Of a stretch of DNA of 13,394 nt, positions 6,996-13,394 are shown piece by piece; the stretch's first letter is position 1, and each line of letters starts with the position of its first letter. A program made the translations under genes and the position numbers. Where the stretch lies: positions 1-13,394 of the forward strand of contig JAUXGM010000052.1 in the NCBI GenBank assembly GCA_030622125.1, written 5' to 3'. This DNA comes from a bacterium. Lineage in GTDB: Bacteria > AUK180. Below the pieces are notes generated by a model. That model searched no databases, was not told where the DNA came from, and worked only from the letters and a program-made list of their open reading frames with translations.

Positions 6996-8212
6996 CTTCT
7001 TCTTATTTTCACCTCTAAATGGAATTTTTTATTCCTATTTGTTATTTTTGTTTTTCCATTATGAATCGCAAAAATGGATCTTGCTAAAAAAATGCCGATT
7101 CCGTTTCCTGATTCAGATGTAGTAAAAAAGGGTTCGCCAATTCTCTTTAAAATTGCTCTTAAATTGGTGTTGATCTCATTTGATATTCTTAATATTACGA
7201 TACTTCTTCCTTTGAAAAGGGAAATTTCTACTTTCCCACCATCTTTTGAATACTTAAAAGCATTATCAATAACATTTTCAAGAGCAAGCGAAAGCATCTT
7301 TATATCACCTTTTATCTTGATTTTATCAAGTTTTTTGATTAGGATCAAACCCCTTCTTTTTATTATGTCATTTTTCTTCTTGATAATACCTTCTATTTCA
7401 TTTTTCAGATTTATTTCAGAAACATTCAAGGTGGTTTTATTTGAAAAATTTAAAATATCCGATGTATCCTGTGATATATCATCTATTATTGAAAATAATT
7501 TTTCCTTTTTTTCTTGATCTATATTATCTTCATTTTCAATTTTGAATCTTAATATCTGCAGGCTATTTTTAATTTTATGGGTAATGTTAAATCCAAGTAT
7601 ACCGAAAGCGGAGAGCTTATTATCAATAAATATTGCCTCTTCCATCTTAATATAAGAATAGATCCTTTTATAAAAAAAGTAGGAATAAACCAGAAAAAAG
7701 AGTAGTAAAAAAACAAAGAACAGTAGAAAATATCTCTTTCCTCTAAAAAAAATATTTGTAGTAGTTGTGTCAAAATATATAGAAAAAAAGAGTTTCTCGT
7801 CATTTTCAAGTTCAATATCCTCAATTACCCTTATTATCTTATCGGTTGTAATTATTTTCTTTGACGGATCAAGATTTATTTCATTTACCAACAACGGATC
7901 GGTAGCTGCAACAAGCTCTCTGTGATTATTATATATTGCTATTCCTTTAAGATCAAATATGTTGGAGACCTTATTTAAAACATTAAGGAGTTCTCTATAG
8001 GTCTCACTGTTCTTATCTTCGAAAGAGATAAGTGTTATAAATGAAAGATCACCGAGTTTTTTTACTGCATTTACCGACAGTTTTGCTCTCAATGTAACTT
8101 TTTGAATATTGGTTTCTTTCATTTTTTGATAGTATAAAAGAGAGCCGACAAAAAGAGTGGTAAATATCAGGAAGATAAACAAAAAGAACGGCAATCCCTT
8201 TTTAAAAATCAT
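6992..8212 (-). CDS. Membrane sensor histidine kinase
   Basis: 406 residues. There is a membrane helix at about 8-27, a small extracytoplasmic domain at about 30-158, and a second helix at about 161-180 rich in Phe/Leu. The HisKA-like region carries the H-box FNITHKIKNSL with H212. The ATPase domain has the N-box ENVIDNAFKYS (312-322), PFFTT (361-365) and the glycine box GNGIGIFLAR (369-378). The usual DNG of the G1 box is replaced by SNE at about 344-346, which may weaken nucleotide binding; some kinases tolerate this. No PAS or HAMP domain is evident. The ATG overlaps the end of the barrel gene by 11 bp, and the stop overlaps the response regulator start by 4 bp. All three are therefore translated as one unit. 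The signal is probably sensed in the periplasm, possibly through the barrel protein (inference). Confidence 0.88.
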   Translation of the reverse strand: MIFKKGLPFFLFIFLIFTTLFVGSLLYYQKMKETNIQKVTLRAKLSVNAVKKLGDLSFITLISFEDKNSETYRELLNVLNKVSNIFDLKGIAIYNNHRELVAATDPLLVNEINLDPSKKIITTDKIIRVIEDIELENDEKLFFSIYFDTTTTNIFFRGKRYFLLFFVFLLLFFLVYSYFFYKRIYSYIKMEEAIFIDNKLSAFGILGFNITHKIKNSLQILRFKIENEDNIDQEKKEKLFSIIDDISQDTSDILNFSNKTTLNVSEINLKNEIEGIIKKKNDIIKRRGLILIKKLDKIKIKGDIKMLSLALENVIDNAFKYSKDGGKVEISLFKGRSIVILRISNEINTNLRAILKRIGEPFFTTSESGNGIGIFLARSIFAIHNGKTKITNRNKKFHLEVKIRRR

Positions 8213-9512
8213 AGCCCAATCCGAAATAGACCTTAAAAAAGGTAGAATTCAATGTATCATCTTCAAGATGTCTTTCATAAGAAAGATTTATATCCGATTT
8301 CAGGTATGTCTTTTTACCGAAAAAATGCTTGATGCTTCCATAGAATGAGATAGAATTATAATCGTTATTTGATGAATCCTCTTCATTTTGTTTATAATCC
8401 TTTTTCGTAAATGAAGATGATACATTGATGTAGTTCTTATTTTTGAAGTTACTGTAATAGGCATAGAGAGTCGCTGAATTAAACGAAAGTGTCGTATCGG
8501 AATGAGTTTCCTTTTCCAATTTTGAATAGATCTCAAAGGTTTTATTGGAAACGGAGAACTTGTATCCGAATCGGGTACTTTTATCGGTAAAAGAATCCAG
8601 TACCCCCATATCATAAAGCTGGTCGTCAAGTTCCTCTGCATCTTGTTTCGTCCACTCCGGTAAAATATAGATTTGAGAATTCTTTAATATATTCAAGATC
8701 AACCTTGTAGATCCTGAAATTTCTTTATAATCGGGAGAATACGATGACGGCATCTCATTTTTTCTTTTTGTAAATTGAAATTCGATATTATAATCAAGAT
8801 GCTTTTTATTATTCTCATCACCGGTTATATTGAATTTGTAGTCGTTATAACTCATATCCTCATAATCCGTCTTTTGATCATAATCCTCATTTTCCACTTC
8901 CAACTCAAAAGAAGCATACTTTAACGGAGTGAGTTCAAGGGTAATTTTTGCATTGTTTTTTTCATAAGTATTGTATGTATCCGTCGAATGAGAAACCTCG
9001 TAGTTATCCTCTGCTTTCACATTAAATAATTTTCCCAAAAAAAAATCTATTGACGGCTGGAGATTCCAATTCAGTTGATCGGTATTATAATCATTTTTTA
9101 GATAATCCTGCTGCTCTATATATCCGCTGATATTGAAAGTTATTAAAGAAGAAATATTAAAATTTACATCCAGATCCGATCTATATATCGTATAAGAACA
9201 TGTATCCGAATCGGAATCTACATAGTTATCAAGAGAAAATTTAAGTGTAGAATAAAGAAGTGTTGTAAAGAAATTGGCTGTAACCGTAGGTGAAATTTCT
9301 CTTTTTTCCGATGATATAAATGCATCAAGTTCCTGATTGAAATTAAAGGCATATCCTAATGATTGTTCTCCTTCAAAATTAAACCTAAATCCGGGTGTTT
9401 CTTTATTTTCCGTTGTTGATCTATGTATCTCATAAAAAAGTCCACCGGAAATGTTATAAGAAAAAAGATCAAAAGCAATTAAAAATAAAGCAAGAATTAT
9501 TATTTTTTTCAT
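8202..9512 (-). CDS. Probable outer-membrane beta-barrel protein, first gene of the signalling operon
   Basis: 436 residues. The N-terminal signal peptide is KKIIILALFLIAFDLFSY, with cleavage probably near residue 19-20. The mature protein is rich in aromatic, Ser/Thr and acidic residues in alternating-strand stretches (FNFEGEQSLGYAFNF, KFSLDNYVD, FNISGYIEQ, YINVSSSFTKKDY), and the C-terminus FKVYFGLGYDF ends in the aromatic residue typical of barrels inserted by BamA. I do not recognise a named family. The length suggests a barrel of roughly 16-20 strands, an estimate only. The gene overlaps the histidine kinase gene by 11 bp. A barrel protein as first gene of a kinase-regulator operon suggests either a sensor/accessory role or control by that system. 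The ATG at 9512 gives the signal peptide; no strong ribosome site precedes it, and a promoter lies very close. Confidence 0.75.
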   Translation of the reverse strand: MKKIIILALFLIAFDLFSYNISGGLFYEIHRSTTENKETPGFRFNFEGEQSLGYAFNFNQELDAFISSEKREISPTVTANFFTTLLYSTLKFSLDNYVDSDSDTCSYTIYRSDLDVNFNISSLITFNISGYIEQQDYLKNDYNTDQLNWNLQPSIDFFLGKLFNVKAEDNYEVSHSTDTYNTYEKNNAKITLELTPLKYASFELEVENEDYDQKTDYEDMSYNDYKFNITGDENNKKHLDYNIEFQFTKRKNEMPSSYSPDYKEISGSTRLILNILKNSQIYILPEWTKQDAEELDDQLYDMGVLDSFTDKSTRFGYKFSVSNKTFEIYSKLEKETHSDTTLSFNSATLYAYYSNFKNKNYINVSSSFTKKDYKQNEEDSSNNDYNSISFYGSIKHFFGKKTYLKSDINLSYERHLEDDTLNSTFFKVYFGLGYDF

Positions 9513-9525
9513 ATTTTCTTAACCT

Positions 9526-9554
9526 ATTATAATAAAAAATGATCTAAAAATCAA
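9526..9554 (-). promoter_or_regulatory. Housekeeping-type promoter for the barrel-kinase-regulator operon
   Basis: On the minus strand, TTGATT (9554-9549) and TATAAT (9531-9526) are separated by 17 bp. The -10 ends only 13 bp before the ATG at 9512, so a transcript starting at the usual distance would have a leader of about 6-7 bases and no room for a Shine-Dalgarno sequence. Confidence 0.55.
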
Positions 9555-9592
9555 AAAAAGGGGAGGGGAAGGGGGACAGTTTTCTGCCCCCC
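9553..9592 (-). terminator. Hairpin after the coiled-coil protein gene
   Basis: On the minus strand GGGGGGCAG (9592-9584) pairs with CTGTCCCCC (9579-9571) over 9 bp with one G-U wobble and an AAAA loop. The wobble is an A-C mismatch on the plus strand, so the structure favours minus-strand RNA. A run of seven Ts follows, but only after an 11-base C-rich stretch, so it may be a weak terminator that lets some transcripts continue into the signalling operon. Confidence 0.5.
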
Positions 9593-9604
9593 GATAATAT
9601 AACA

Positions 9605-11551
9605 TCATAGTGATGTCAAGGTCTTATTGATACTATAAATGATGGCTTTATCAAAATATATTAACTTAACAAGTCCTTCGTAGGCTCTAAATATTGAAAT
9701 AAAGATCCTTTCAACAAATATAATACCGAAATAACTTTTCTTAAATAGTTGTAATTCCTTTCTTATTACCTTCCAGTCGGGAAGTATTTCAGCAAGTAAG
9801 GGTCTTGTTATTTCCGGAAAGATCATCACCATTACTCTGATCTCCGCAACCTTGTCTTTTATGATGTCCGCCTCTCTTTTCATTGCCTTTGCCAGATGTC
9901 CGCCTTCTTTTGCAAAATCGAGGATATCCCGAAGATGCGGTTTATCATTTATTATGTCTACACGTAGATTGTCAAGTAAATCGTTTTGAGTTTGAATATT
10001 ATCATTTAACGACATAATGGAACCATAGTTTGCCGCAGCCTTAATTTTATCCTTATCGGCTTGCGGTAATTTATCGATATCCTTGATCTTTGTTATTTTC
10101 TTCGGATCAATATCCAGATTAACAAGTTCAATGATCTGGTAGGAATTATCTTTAATTATACCGTTTATGTCTTTTAATCGTTGTGAATAATTACCAAGTT
10201 TATCCTTAAAATTCGCTTCATTATTTTCTTTATAGGCAGTTAATCTGTCAAAATAATTCTTCAATTTTAAGAGATTTACCTTCAGAATATTTCTTTCTCT
10301 TTTAAGATCAAGAGCTGTCTTTCTAATCCATTCACCCACATCTTCTTTTAATTCCCCATAGATCTTTTTCAGCTGATTTTTTATCTTTATTGTTTCAACT
10401 CTTAGTTTGATCACTCTGTTTTTAAGTGCAATGAAAACTTTTTTAAGTTTTTCAAATTGCGCTCTTAACTCCGGATCGGCATCTTCGCTGTTTGCTTCGA
10501 TCTTCTGGATCATCTTTTCAATGATCAGTACCCTTCTTTCCACTCTTTTTGTTAATATCTCAATTCTTCTGAATTTGGTCAAGGCGATCTTATAACCTCT
10601 GAACGCTTTTTTATATCTCTCCTTTTCAATATTTCTTTCAATGGATTTTATCAATTTATTCTCTTTTATCAGCATTTTTTTTAGTTCGGTGAGTCGTTTT
10701 CCAAGAATGAGCATTTCCTTTTTTATAAATTTGATCTGTAATCCGAGATCATCCTTATGTTCCTTGATGTATTCCTTGAGTTTTTCCTTGTATTCATTCC
10801 AGAAAGGCATAAATTTTTCTGCAATCGCTCTATCCTCAGCATACCTTTCCTTTACCTTTGTAAGGATACCTATAAACCAACCCTTGTGTTTTTTGCACCT
10901 ATCATCCACCTTGCTCCAATCAATGGAATCTAATTTTTCTTTCATTTTTCCGGCAATAAAGGTCTCTCTTTTAAATGACCTTTCTGCAATAAATCCACTT
11001 TTTGTAAATGGTATCAATGCCTTTTTGAATTCCGGTGTTTCAGGGTCGGCATTTTTTAATTTCTCACCTATTTTAACTGCAAGTTTACTTCTGTACCTAA
11101 ATCTTTTGGAATTAAAAAAGAAATTCTTTACAGCAGTTCTAAAATAGATCCTGTTTCTCATTACGATCGGGCAGGCAAATGTATCCGACGAATCATCTTC
11201 CTCATCATCATTGTCGTCGTCTCCTTCTCCCGGAAGAAGTTGAAGATTTACATTGGCACTATCCCTATTGAGATTTACCTTGTGATGGTTGGAATCATTA
11301 TACCCTTCCAGTGATGCCCAAACCTCATATTTTCCATAAGGTATCGGTTCGAATTCATAGCCTCCGGATTCCTCCGTAACCTCTACTTGATCAAGAAGCA
11401 GTCCCTCTTCATCGGCAATACTTACAACGCTTCCCATAGGCGATTCATTACCAGGGGCACCGACCTTGCCTGATATGACACCGTAATCCTCGGCAAAGGT
11501 AAGACCTGCAAGCAAAAATAACACTGTAACAACTAAACATAGCTTTTTCAT
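9605..11551 (-). CDS. Secreted protein with carboxypeptidase-regulatory-like domain and long coiled-coil region
   Basis: 648 residues from the ATG at 11551. That start is preferred over the GTG two codons upstream because GGAGG sits 6 bases before it and the product begins directly with a signal peptide (KKLCLVVTVLFLLAGLTFA, likely cut before EDYG). Residues about 23-107 resemble a carboxypeptidase-regulatory-like/Cna-B beta-sandwich (VISGKV, GGYEFEPIPYGKYEVWASLEGY). An acidic linker GEGDDDNDDEEDD follows at 108-120. Residues about 125-648 are highly charged, Lys/Glu/Ile/Leu-rich and almost entirely helical in character, consistent with long coiled coils, and no catalytic motif is visible. 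It is probably periplasmic or surface-exposed, perhaps a structural or adhesion factor (inference). A near-perfect sigma-54 promoter lies just upstream, and the downstream neighbour operon encodes a sigma-54 activator. No named family recognised. Confidence 0.8.
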   Translation of the reverse strand: MKKLCLVVTVLFLLAGLTFAEDYGVISGKVGAPGNESPMGSVVSIADEEGLLLDQVEVTEESGGYEFEPIPYGKYEVWASLEGYNDSNHHKVNLNRDSANVNLQLLPGEGDDDNDDEEDDSSDTFACPIVMRNRIYFRTAVKNFFFNSKRFRYRSKLAVKIGEKLKNADPETPEFKKALIPFTKSGFIAERSFKRETFIAGKMKEKLDSIDWSKVDDRCKKHKGWFIGILTKVKERYAEDRAIAEKFMPFWNEYKEKLKEYIKEHKDDLGLQIKFIKKEMLILGKRLTELKKMLIKENKLIKSIERNIEKERYKKAFRGYKIALTKFRRIEILTKRVERRVLIIEKMIQKIEANSEDADPELRAQFEKLKKVFIALKNRVIKLRVETIKIKNQLKKIYGELKEDVGEWIRKTALDLKRERNILKVNLLKLKNYFDRLTAYKENNEANFKDKLGNYSQRLKDINGIIKDNSYQIIELVNLDIDPKKITKIKDIDKLPQADKDKIKAAANYGSIMSLNDNIQTQNDLLDNLRVDIINDKPHLRDILDFAKEGGHLAKAMKREADIIKDKVAEIRVMVMIFPEITRPLLAEILPDWKVIRKELQLFKKSYFGIIFVERIFISIFRAYEGLVKLIYFDKAIIYSINKTLTSL

Positions 11552-11581
11552 AAGCACCTCCGTATGTTTTGATATTAAAAC

Positions 11582-11597
11582 AGCAACTACTGTGCCA
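11582..11597 (-). promoter_or_regulatory. Sigma-54 (-24/-12) promoter for the coiled-coil protein gene
   Basis: The minus strand reads TGGCACAGTAGTTGCT, against the consensus TGGCACGNNNNTTGCW. GG and GC are exactly 10 bp apart, and only the G after TGGCAC differs. Transcription would start near 11571, giving a leader of about 20 bases that just includes GGAGG before the ATG at 11551. This geometry makes a chance match unlikely. Confidence 0.8.
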
Positions 11598-11634
11598 TTA
11601 TGGGAAATCCCGAACCTTACTGAATCTATCGCAA

Positions 11635-11649
11635 TTTTGTTTCACAAAA
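11635..11649. promoter_or_regulatory. Palindrome in the divergent gap, candidate activator site
   Basis: TTTTGT-TTC-ACAAAA is a 6-bp perfect inverted repeat centred at 11642. It lies between the two divergent sigma-54-type elements, about 70 bp upstream of the predicted minus-strand start. An enhancer role for the Fis-type helix-turn-helix of the regulator is only a possibility. Confidence 0.3.
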
Positions 11650-11660
11650 AATAAACGATA

Positions 11661-11676
11661 TGGTACACTCTTTGCC
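11661..11676 (+). promoter_or_regulatory. Second sigma-54-type element, facing citXG
   Basis: TGGTACACTCTTTGCC has GG and GC exactly 10 bp apart and keeps the TTGC core. It deviates from consensus at three informative positions. The predicted start near 11687 would leave a leader of about 105 bases before citXG. An extended -10 (TGGTATAAT, 11681-11689) lies just downstream and overlaps that start, so the same area could also serve the housekeeping sigma factor. Confidence 0.45.
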
Positions 11677-11746
11677 GTTATGGTATAATTATGAGAAGTC
11701 AGCCCCTCAGAAAAGCACCCGCCCCCGTTTATTCCTTGATTGGAAT

Positions 11747-11775
11747 TTGAGAAAAATTTTAAAAAGTGGTATAAT
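11747..11775 (+). promoter_or_regulatory. Housekeeping-type promoter of citXG
   Basis: TTGAGA (11747-11752) and TATAAT (11770-11775) have a 17-bp spacer and an extended-10 TG (11767-11768). The -10 ends 16 bp before the ATG, so the leader would be about 10 bases and start around the AAAGGTG ribosome site. Confidence 0.65.
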
Positions 11776-11791
11776 TATATAAAGGTGAAAG

Positions 11792-13078
11792 ATGAAAGAC
11801 GCAATCCTTAATGCCAGAGAAAAACGGTATCAATATCAGAAAAAATTGTTAAAAAGGCACAATAAATTGATCACATTTTCTCTTACTCCGCCGGGAAATA
11901 GAAAGGTAACAAAAAATTACACAAAATATTTTTCTTTTGTAAGTAAAATATTTGAGGAGAATTTTAAAAAGATACTCTTTAAAAAAGATGAGATCATTGA
12001 TGATGGCGGTTATCAAACAACCTATTTTTTTAAAAAGGATATTTCATTATTAAAAAAGCAATTTGTTGAGTTTGAAAATATCTACATTTTCAATATTATC
12101 GATATAGACATAATAACCGTTGAAGCCGGAATTATGAGGCGAAGAGACCTCGGTTTAAGTGAAAGAAAGTGCATTGTTTGTAAAAAAGGAAGTTCCAAAG
12201 AATGCTTTATAAATGAAAATCATTCTATATCCGATGTAAGAAAAGAATATCTAAAAAGGGCTAAAAGAATTGTCTCTATAAAGAAGATAAAGAAAAACTT
12301 AAAAAGGCAATTAAAGAATTCACTTTTTATCGAACTTACCACAACACCAAAGTATGGACTTGTCGATCTTATGGGAAAGGGAATTCATAAGGATATGGAT
12401 TTTAAACTTTTTGAAAAATCAATTGATGTGATCTGTAATGATATTGACATACTTTTTGATCTCGGTATAAATACATTGAGGATAAGAGAAAAGGTTACCT
12501 TGAACAATATCCGTAAAAAAGGTAAGATCATAGAAGATAAGATGTTTAAAATAACAAAAGGGATAAACACATTAAAGGGTGGAATATTTATATATTCATT
12601 AATATTTTTTTCAATTGGTTTTGCAATTACCCATAATGAAGACATAGAACCGAATTCCATATTCGGCTATATAAAGAATATTACGAACAAGATAACGGAT
12701 GAACTATCAAATAAGAATTTAAAGTCATTTTCCAGATTATGCTACGACAAATATAATGTTACGGGCATCAGAGGTGAGGTTGAAAACGGGCTTTCGTCCG
12801 TTCGGAAAGTATTGAATATCAATCTTAAATATCAAAGTATAAATGAGCTTTCATTAAGAAGATTTTTATATCTTTTCAAAAATTGTGATGATACCCAGGT
12901 AATAAAAAAAATCGGTTTAAAATTATATAGAAAGATACAGAAAAACATTGATCCTTCCAATTGCAATTTAAATGAAGAATTGGAAAAATATCGTTTATAT
13001 GTTGAGAAATACCATTTCTCTGCGGGCGGTGTTGCCGATCTACTTTCCGTTGTTTTTTTTATGGGGACGGTGGCATGA
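11792..13078 (+). CDS. citXG: Fused CitX-CitG: citrate lyase prosthetic-group synthesis
   Basis: 428 residues. The N-terminal CitX part (about 1-160) has LNAREKRYQYQKKLL, TPPGN and the signature RRRDLGLSERKCIVC at 116-130. CitX transfers the phosphoribosyl-dephospho-CoA group to the acyl carrier subunit of citrate lyase. The CitG part (about 175-428) has TPKYGLVDLMGKGIHKDMDF (185-204), KGINTLKGGIF (256-266), TGIRGEVENGLSSVR (324-338) and SAGGVADLLSVVFF (410-423). CitG makes the triphosphoribosyl-dephospho-CoA precursor from ATP and dephospho-CoA. The usual NTHKG reads NTLKG here. The final residues GTVA come from a dispersed GGGGACGGTGG repeat, so the natural C-terminus may be slightly replaced. 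No citrate lyase subunit, ligase or transporter gene is in the window. The start is supported by AAAGGTG 5 bases upstream. Confidence 0.88.
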   Translation: MKDAILNAREKRYQYQKKLLKRHNKLITFSLTPPGNRKVTKNYTKYFSFVSKIFEENFKKILFKKDEIIDDGGYQTTYFFKKDISLLKKQFVEFENIYIFNIIDIDIITVEAGIMRRRDLGLSERKCIVCKKGSSKECFINENHSISDVRKEYLKRAKRIVSIKKIKKNLKRQLKNSLFIELTTTPKYGLVDLMGKGIHKDMDFKLFEKSIDVICNDIDILFDLGINTLRIREKVTLNNIRKKGKIIEDKMFKITKGINTLKGGIFIYSLIFFSIGFAITHNEDIEPNSIFGYIKNITNKITDELSNKNLKSFSRLCYDKYNVTGIRGEVENGLSSVRKVLNINLKYQSINELSLRRFLYLFKNCDDTQVIKKIGLKLYRKIQKNIDPSNCNLNEELEKYRLYVEKYHFSAGGVADLLSVVFFMGTVA

Positions 13079-13086
13079 AAGAAGTT
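13061..13086 (+). repeat. GGGGACGGTGG dispersed element overlapping the citXG end
   Basis: ATGGGGACGGTGGCATGAAA and the bases to 13086 match 5478-5503 at 24 of 26 positions. The first half codes the last residues and stop codon of citXG. Confidence 0.65.
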
Positions 13087-13150
13087 GAGAGTTGAGAGTT
13101 GAGAGTTGGAATGCAAATGAAGAATGAATAATGAACAATGAAGAATGGGT
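13084..13150. repeat. Two adjacent heptanucleotide tandem arrays
   Basis: GTTGAGA is repeated three times plus a partial copy (13084-13109). The unrelated unit AATGAAN follows four times with one further degenerate copy (13116-13150). More 7-base duplications follow: GAGGTTA twice at 13270-13283 and ATAGTAA twice at 13324-13337. These resemble short tandemly repeated repetitive sequences known from cyanobacteria. No gene is visible between 13079 and 13394. Confidence 0.75.
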
Positions 13151-13188
13151 AATAAGAGAATAAGGGAATAAGTAAAACAATACTAATC

Positions 13189-13224
13189 TCCGAAAAACCA
13201 TAAAAGAGGGACATTACCTCAACA
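13189..13224 (+). repeat. Direct repeat, copy 1 (CCATAAAAGAGGGACAT type)
   Basis: TCCGAAAAACCATAAAAGAG and the following GGACATTACCTC recur at 13356-13390 with a few differences and one base fewer. The copies start 167 bp apart. Confidence 0.65.
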
Positions 13225-13237
13225 ACAAGAAGCTAGA

Positions 13238-13270
13238 GGTTGCCTGCCTGTGCGTTGCACGCAGACAGGG
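13238..13270. repeat. Imperfect GC-rich hairpin
   Basis: CCTGCCTGTGCG and CGCAGACAGG pair imperfectly (one mismatch, one bulge) around a TTGCA loop. It stands out as GC-rich in an AT-rich region between the two direct repeat copies. No T run is adjacent, so I do not call it a terminator. Confidence 0.4.
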
Positions 13271-13355
13271 AGGTTAGAGGTTAGTGAAAAACAATATTAA
13301 ACTCAGTGAATAGTAAATCGTCAATAGTAAATAGTAAAGTAAAAAAATATAAAAA

Positions 13356-13390
13356 TCCGAAAAGCCATAAAAGAGGGACATACCTCATCA
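13356..13390 (+). repeat. Direct repeat, copy 2
   Basis: TCCGAAAAGCCATAAAAGAG and the following GGACATACCTC match 13189-13224. The window ends just after it, so further copies beyond the edge are possible. Confidence 0.65.
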
Positions 13391-13394
13391 AACT

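Noticed and set aside
7074-7517. 147-residue open frame on the plus strand inside the histidine kinase gene
   Set aside because: The opposite strand encodes clear kinase motifs, and this frame has no recognisable domain or ribosome site.
10641-11147. 168-residue open frame on the plus strand inside the coiled-coil gene
   Set aside because: It is antisense to a gene with a signal peptide, good ribosome site and promoter. Its Ser/Phe/Leu-rich translation is what the complement of Lys/Glu-rich codons gives.
11691-11750. 19-codon open frame after the extended -10 at 11681
   Set aside because: No ribosome site and no coding character; it lies in a promoter region.
13084-13390. CRISPR array
   Set aside because: Units are 7 bases with no unique spacers, and the two longer repeats are only two in number and 167 bp apart. 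There are no cas genes.

Overview
The window looks like part of the genome of an AT-rich Gram-negative bacterium. Evidence for a double membrane is an outer-membrane beta-barrel candidate ending in Tyr-Asp-Phe and a very large surface protein with a C-terminal sorting-like domain (Tyr-Pro-Asn-Pro-Phe-Lys-Pro motif). Such domains are common in the FCB group and in several uncultured candidate phyla. I cannot name the phylum. No rRNA, tRNA, transposase or CRISPR array is visible.

Layout: (1) 1-2871, the 3' part of a large secreted multidomain protein (fibronectin III, lamin-tail, Ig-like, beta-propeller repeats, C-terminal sorting domain), closed by a hairpin terminator. (2) 2929-3111, a 60-residue PspC-domain membrane protein. 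(3) 3112-5711, an accessory island. An AbiEi/AbiEii toxin-antitoxin (phage defence) operon with a perfect consensus promoter and operator-like inverted repeats lies between two identical 34-bp direct repeats and two pairs of inverted REP-like hairpins. A gene remnant lies just downstream. (4) 9512-5712, minus strand, a tightly overlapping operon of a beta-barrel outer-membrane protein, a membrane histidine kinase and an NtrC-type sigma-54 activator. (5) 11551-9605, minus strand, a secreted protein with a carboxypeptidase-regulatory-like beta domain, an acidic linker and a long helical coiled-coil region. (6) 11792-13078, plus strand, a fused CitX-CitG protein (citrate lyase prosthetic-group synthesis) with no citrate lyase genes nearby. 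(7) 13079-13394, a mosaic of heptanucleotide tandem repeats and direct repeats.

The most interesting reading joins regions 4-6. In the 240-bp divergent gap between the coiled-coil gene and citXG there is a near-perfect sigma-54 promoter (TGGCACAGTAGTTGCT, minus strand) placed just upstream of a strong ribosome binding site for the coiled-coil gene. A second GG-N10-GC element faces citXG. The neighbouring operon encodes a sigma-54 activator whose sigma-54-contacting loop reads GAATGV instead of GAFTGA. I infer an envelope-sensing circuit (barrel protein, kinase, activator) that switches on a secreted coiled-coil protein. The parts are of known families, but I do not recognise the combination.

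The repeats form a second theme. REP-like hairpins, a GGGACGGTGG-type motif at three places (one forming the last codons of citXG), cgcagag units and heptamer arrays fill nearly all non-coding space outside the promoters.
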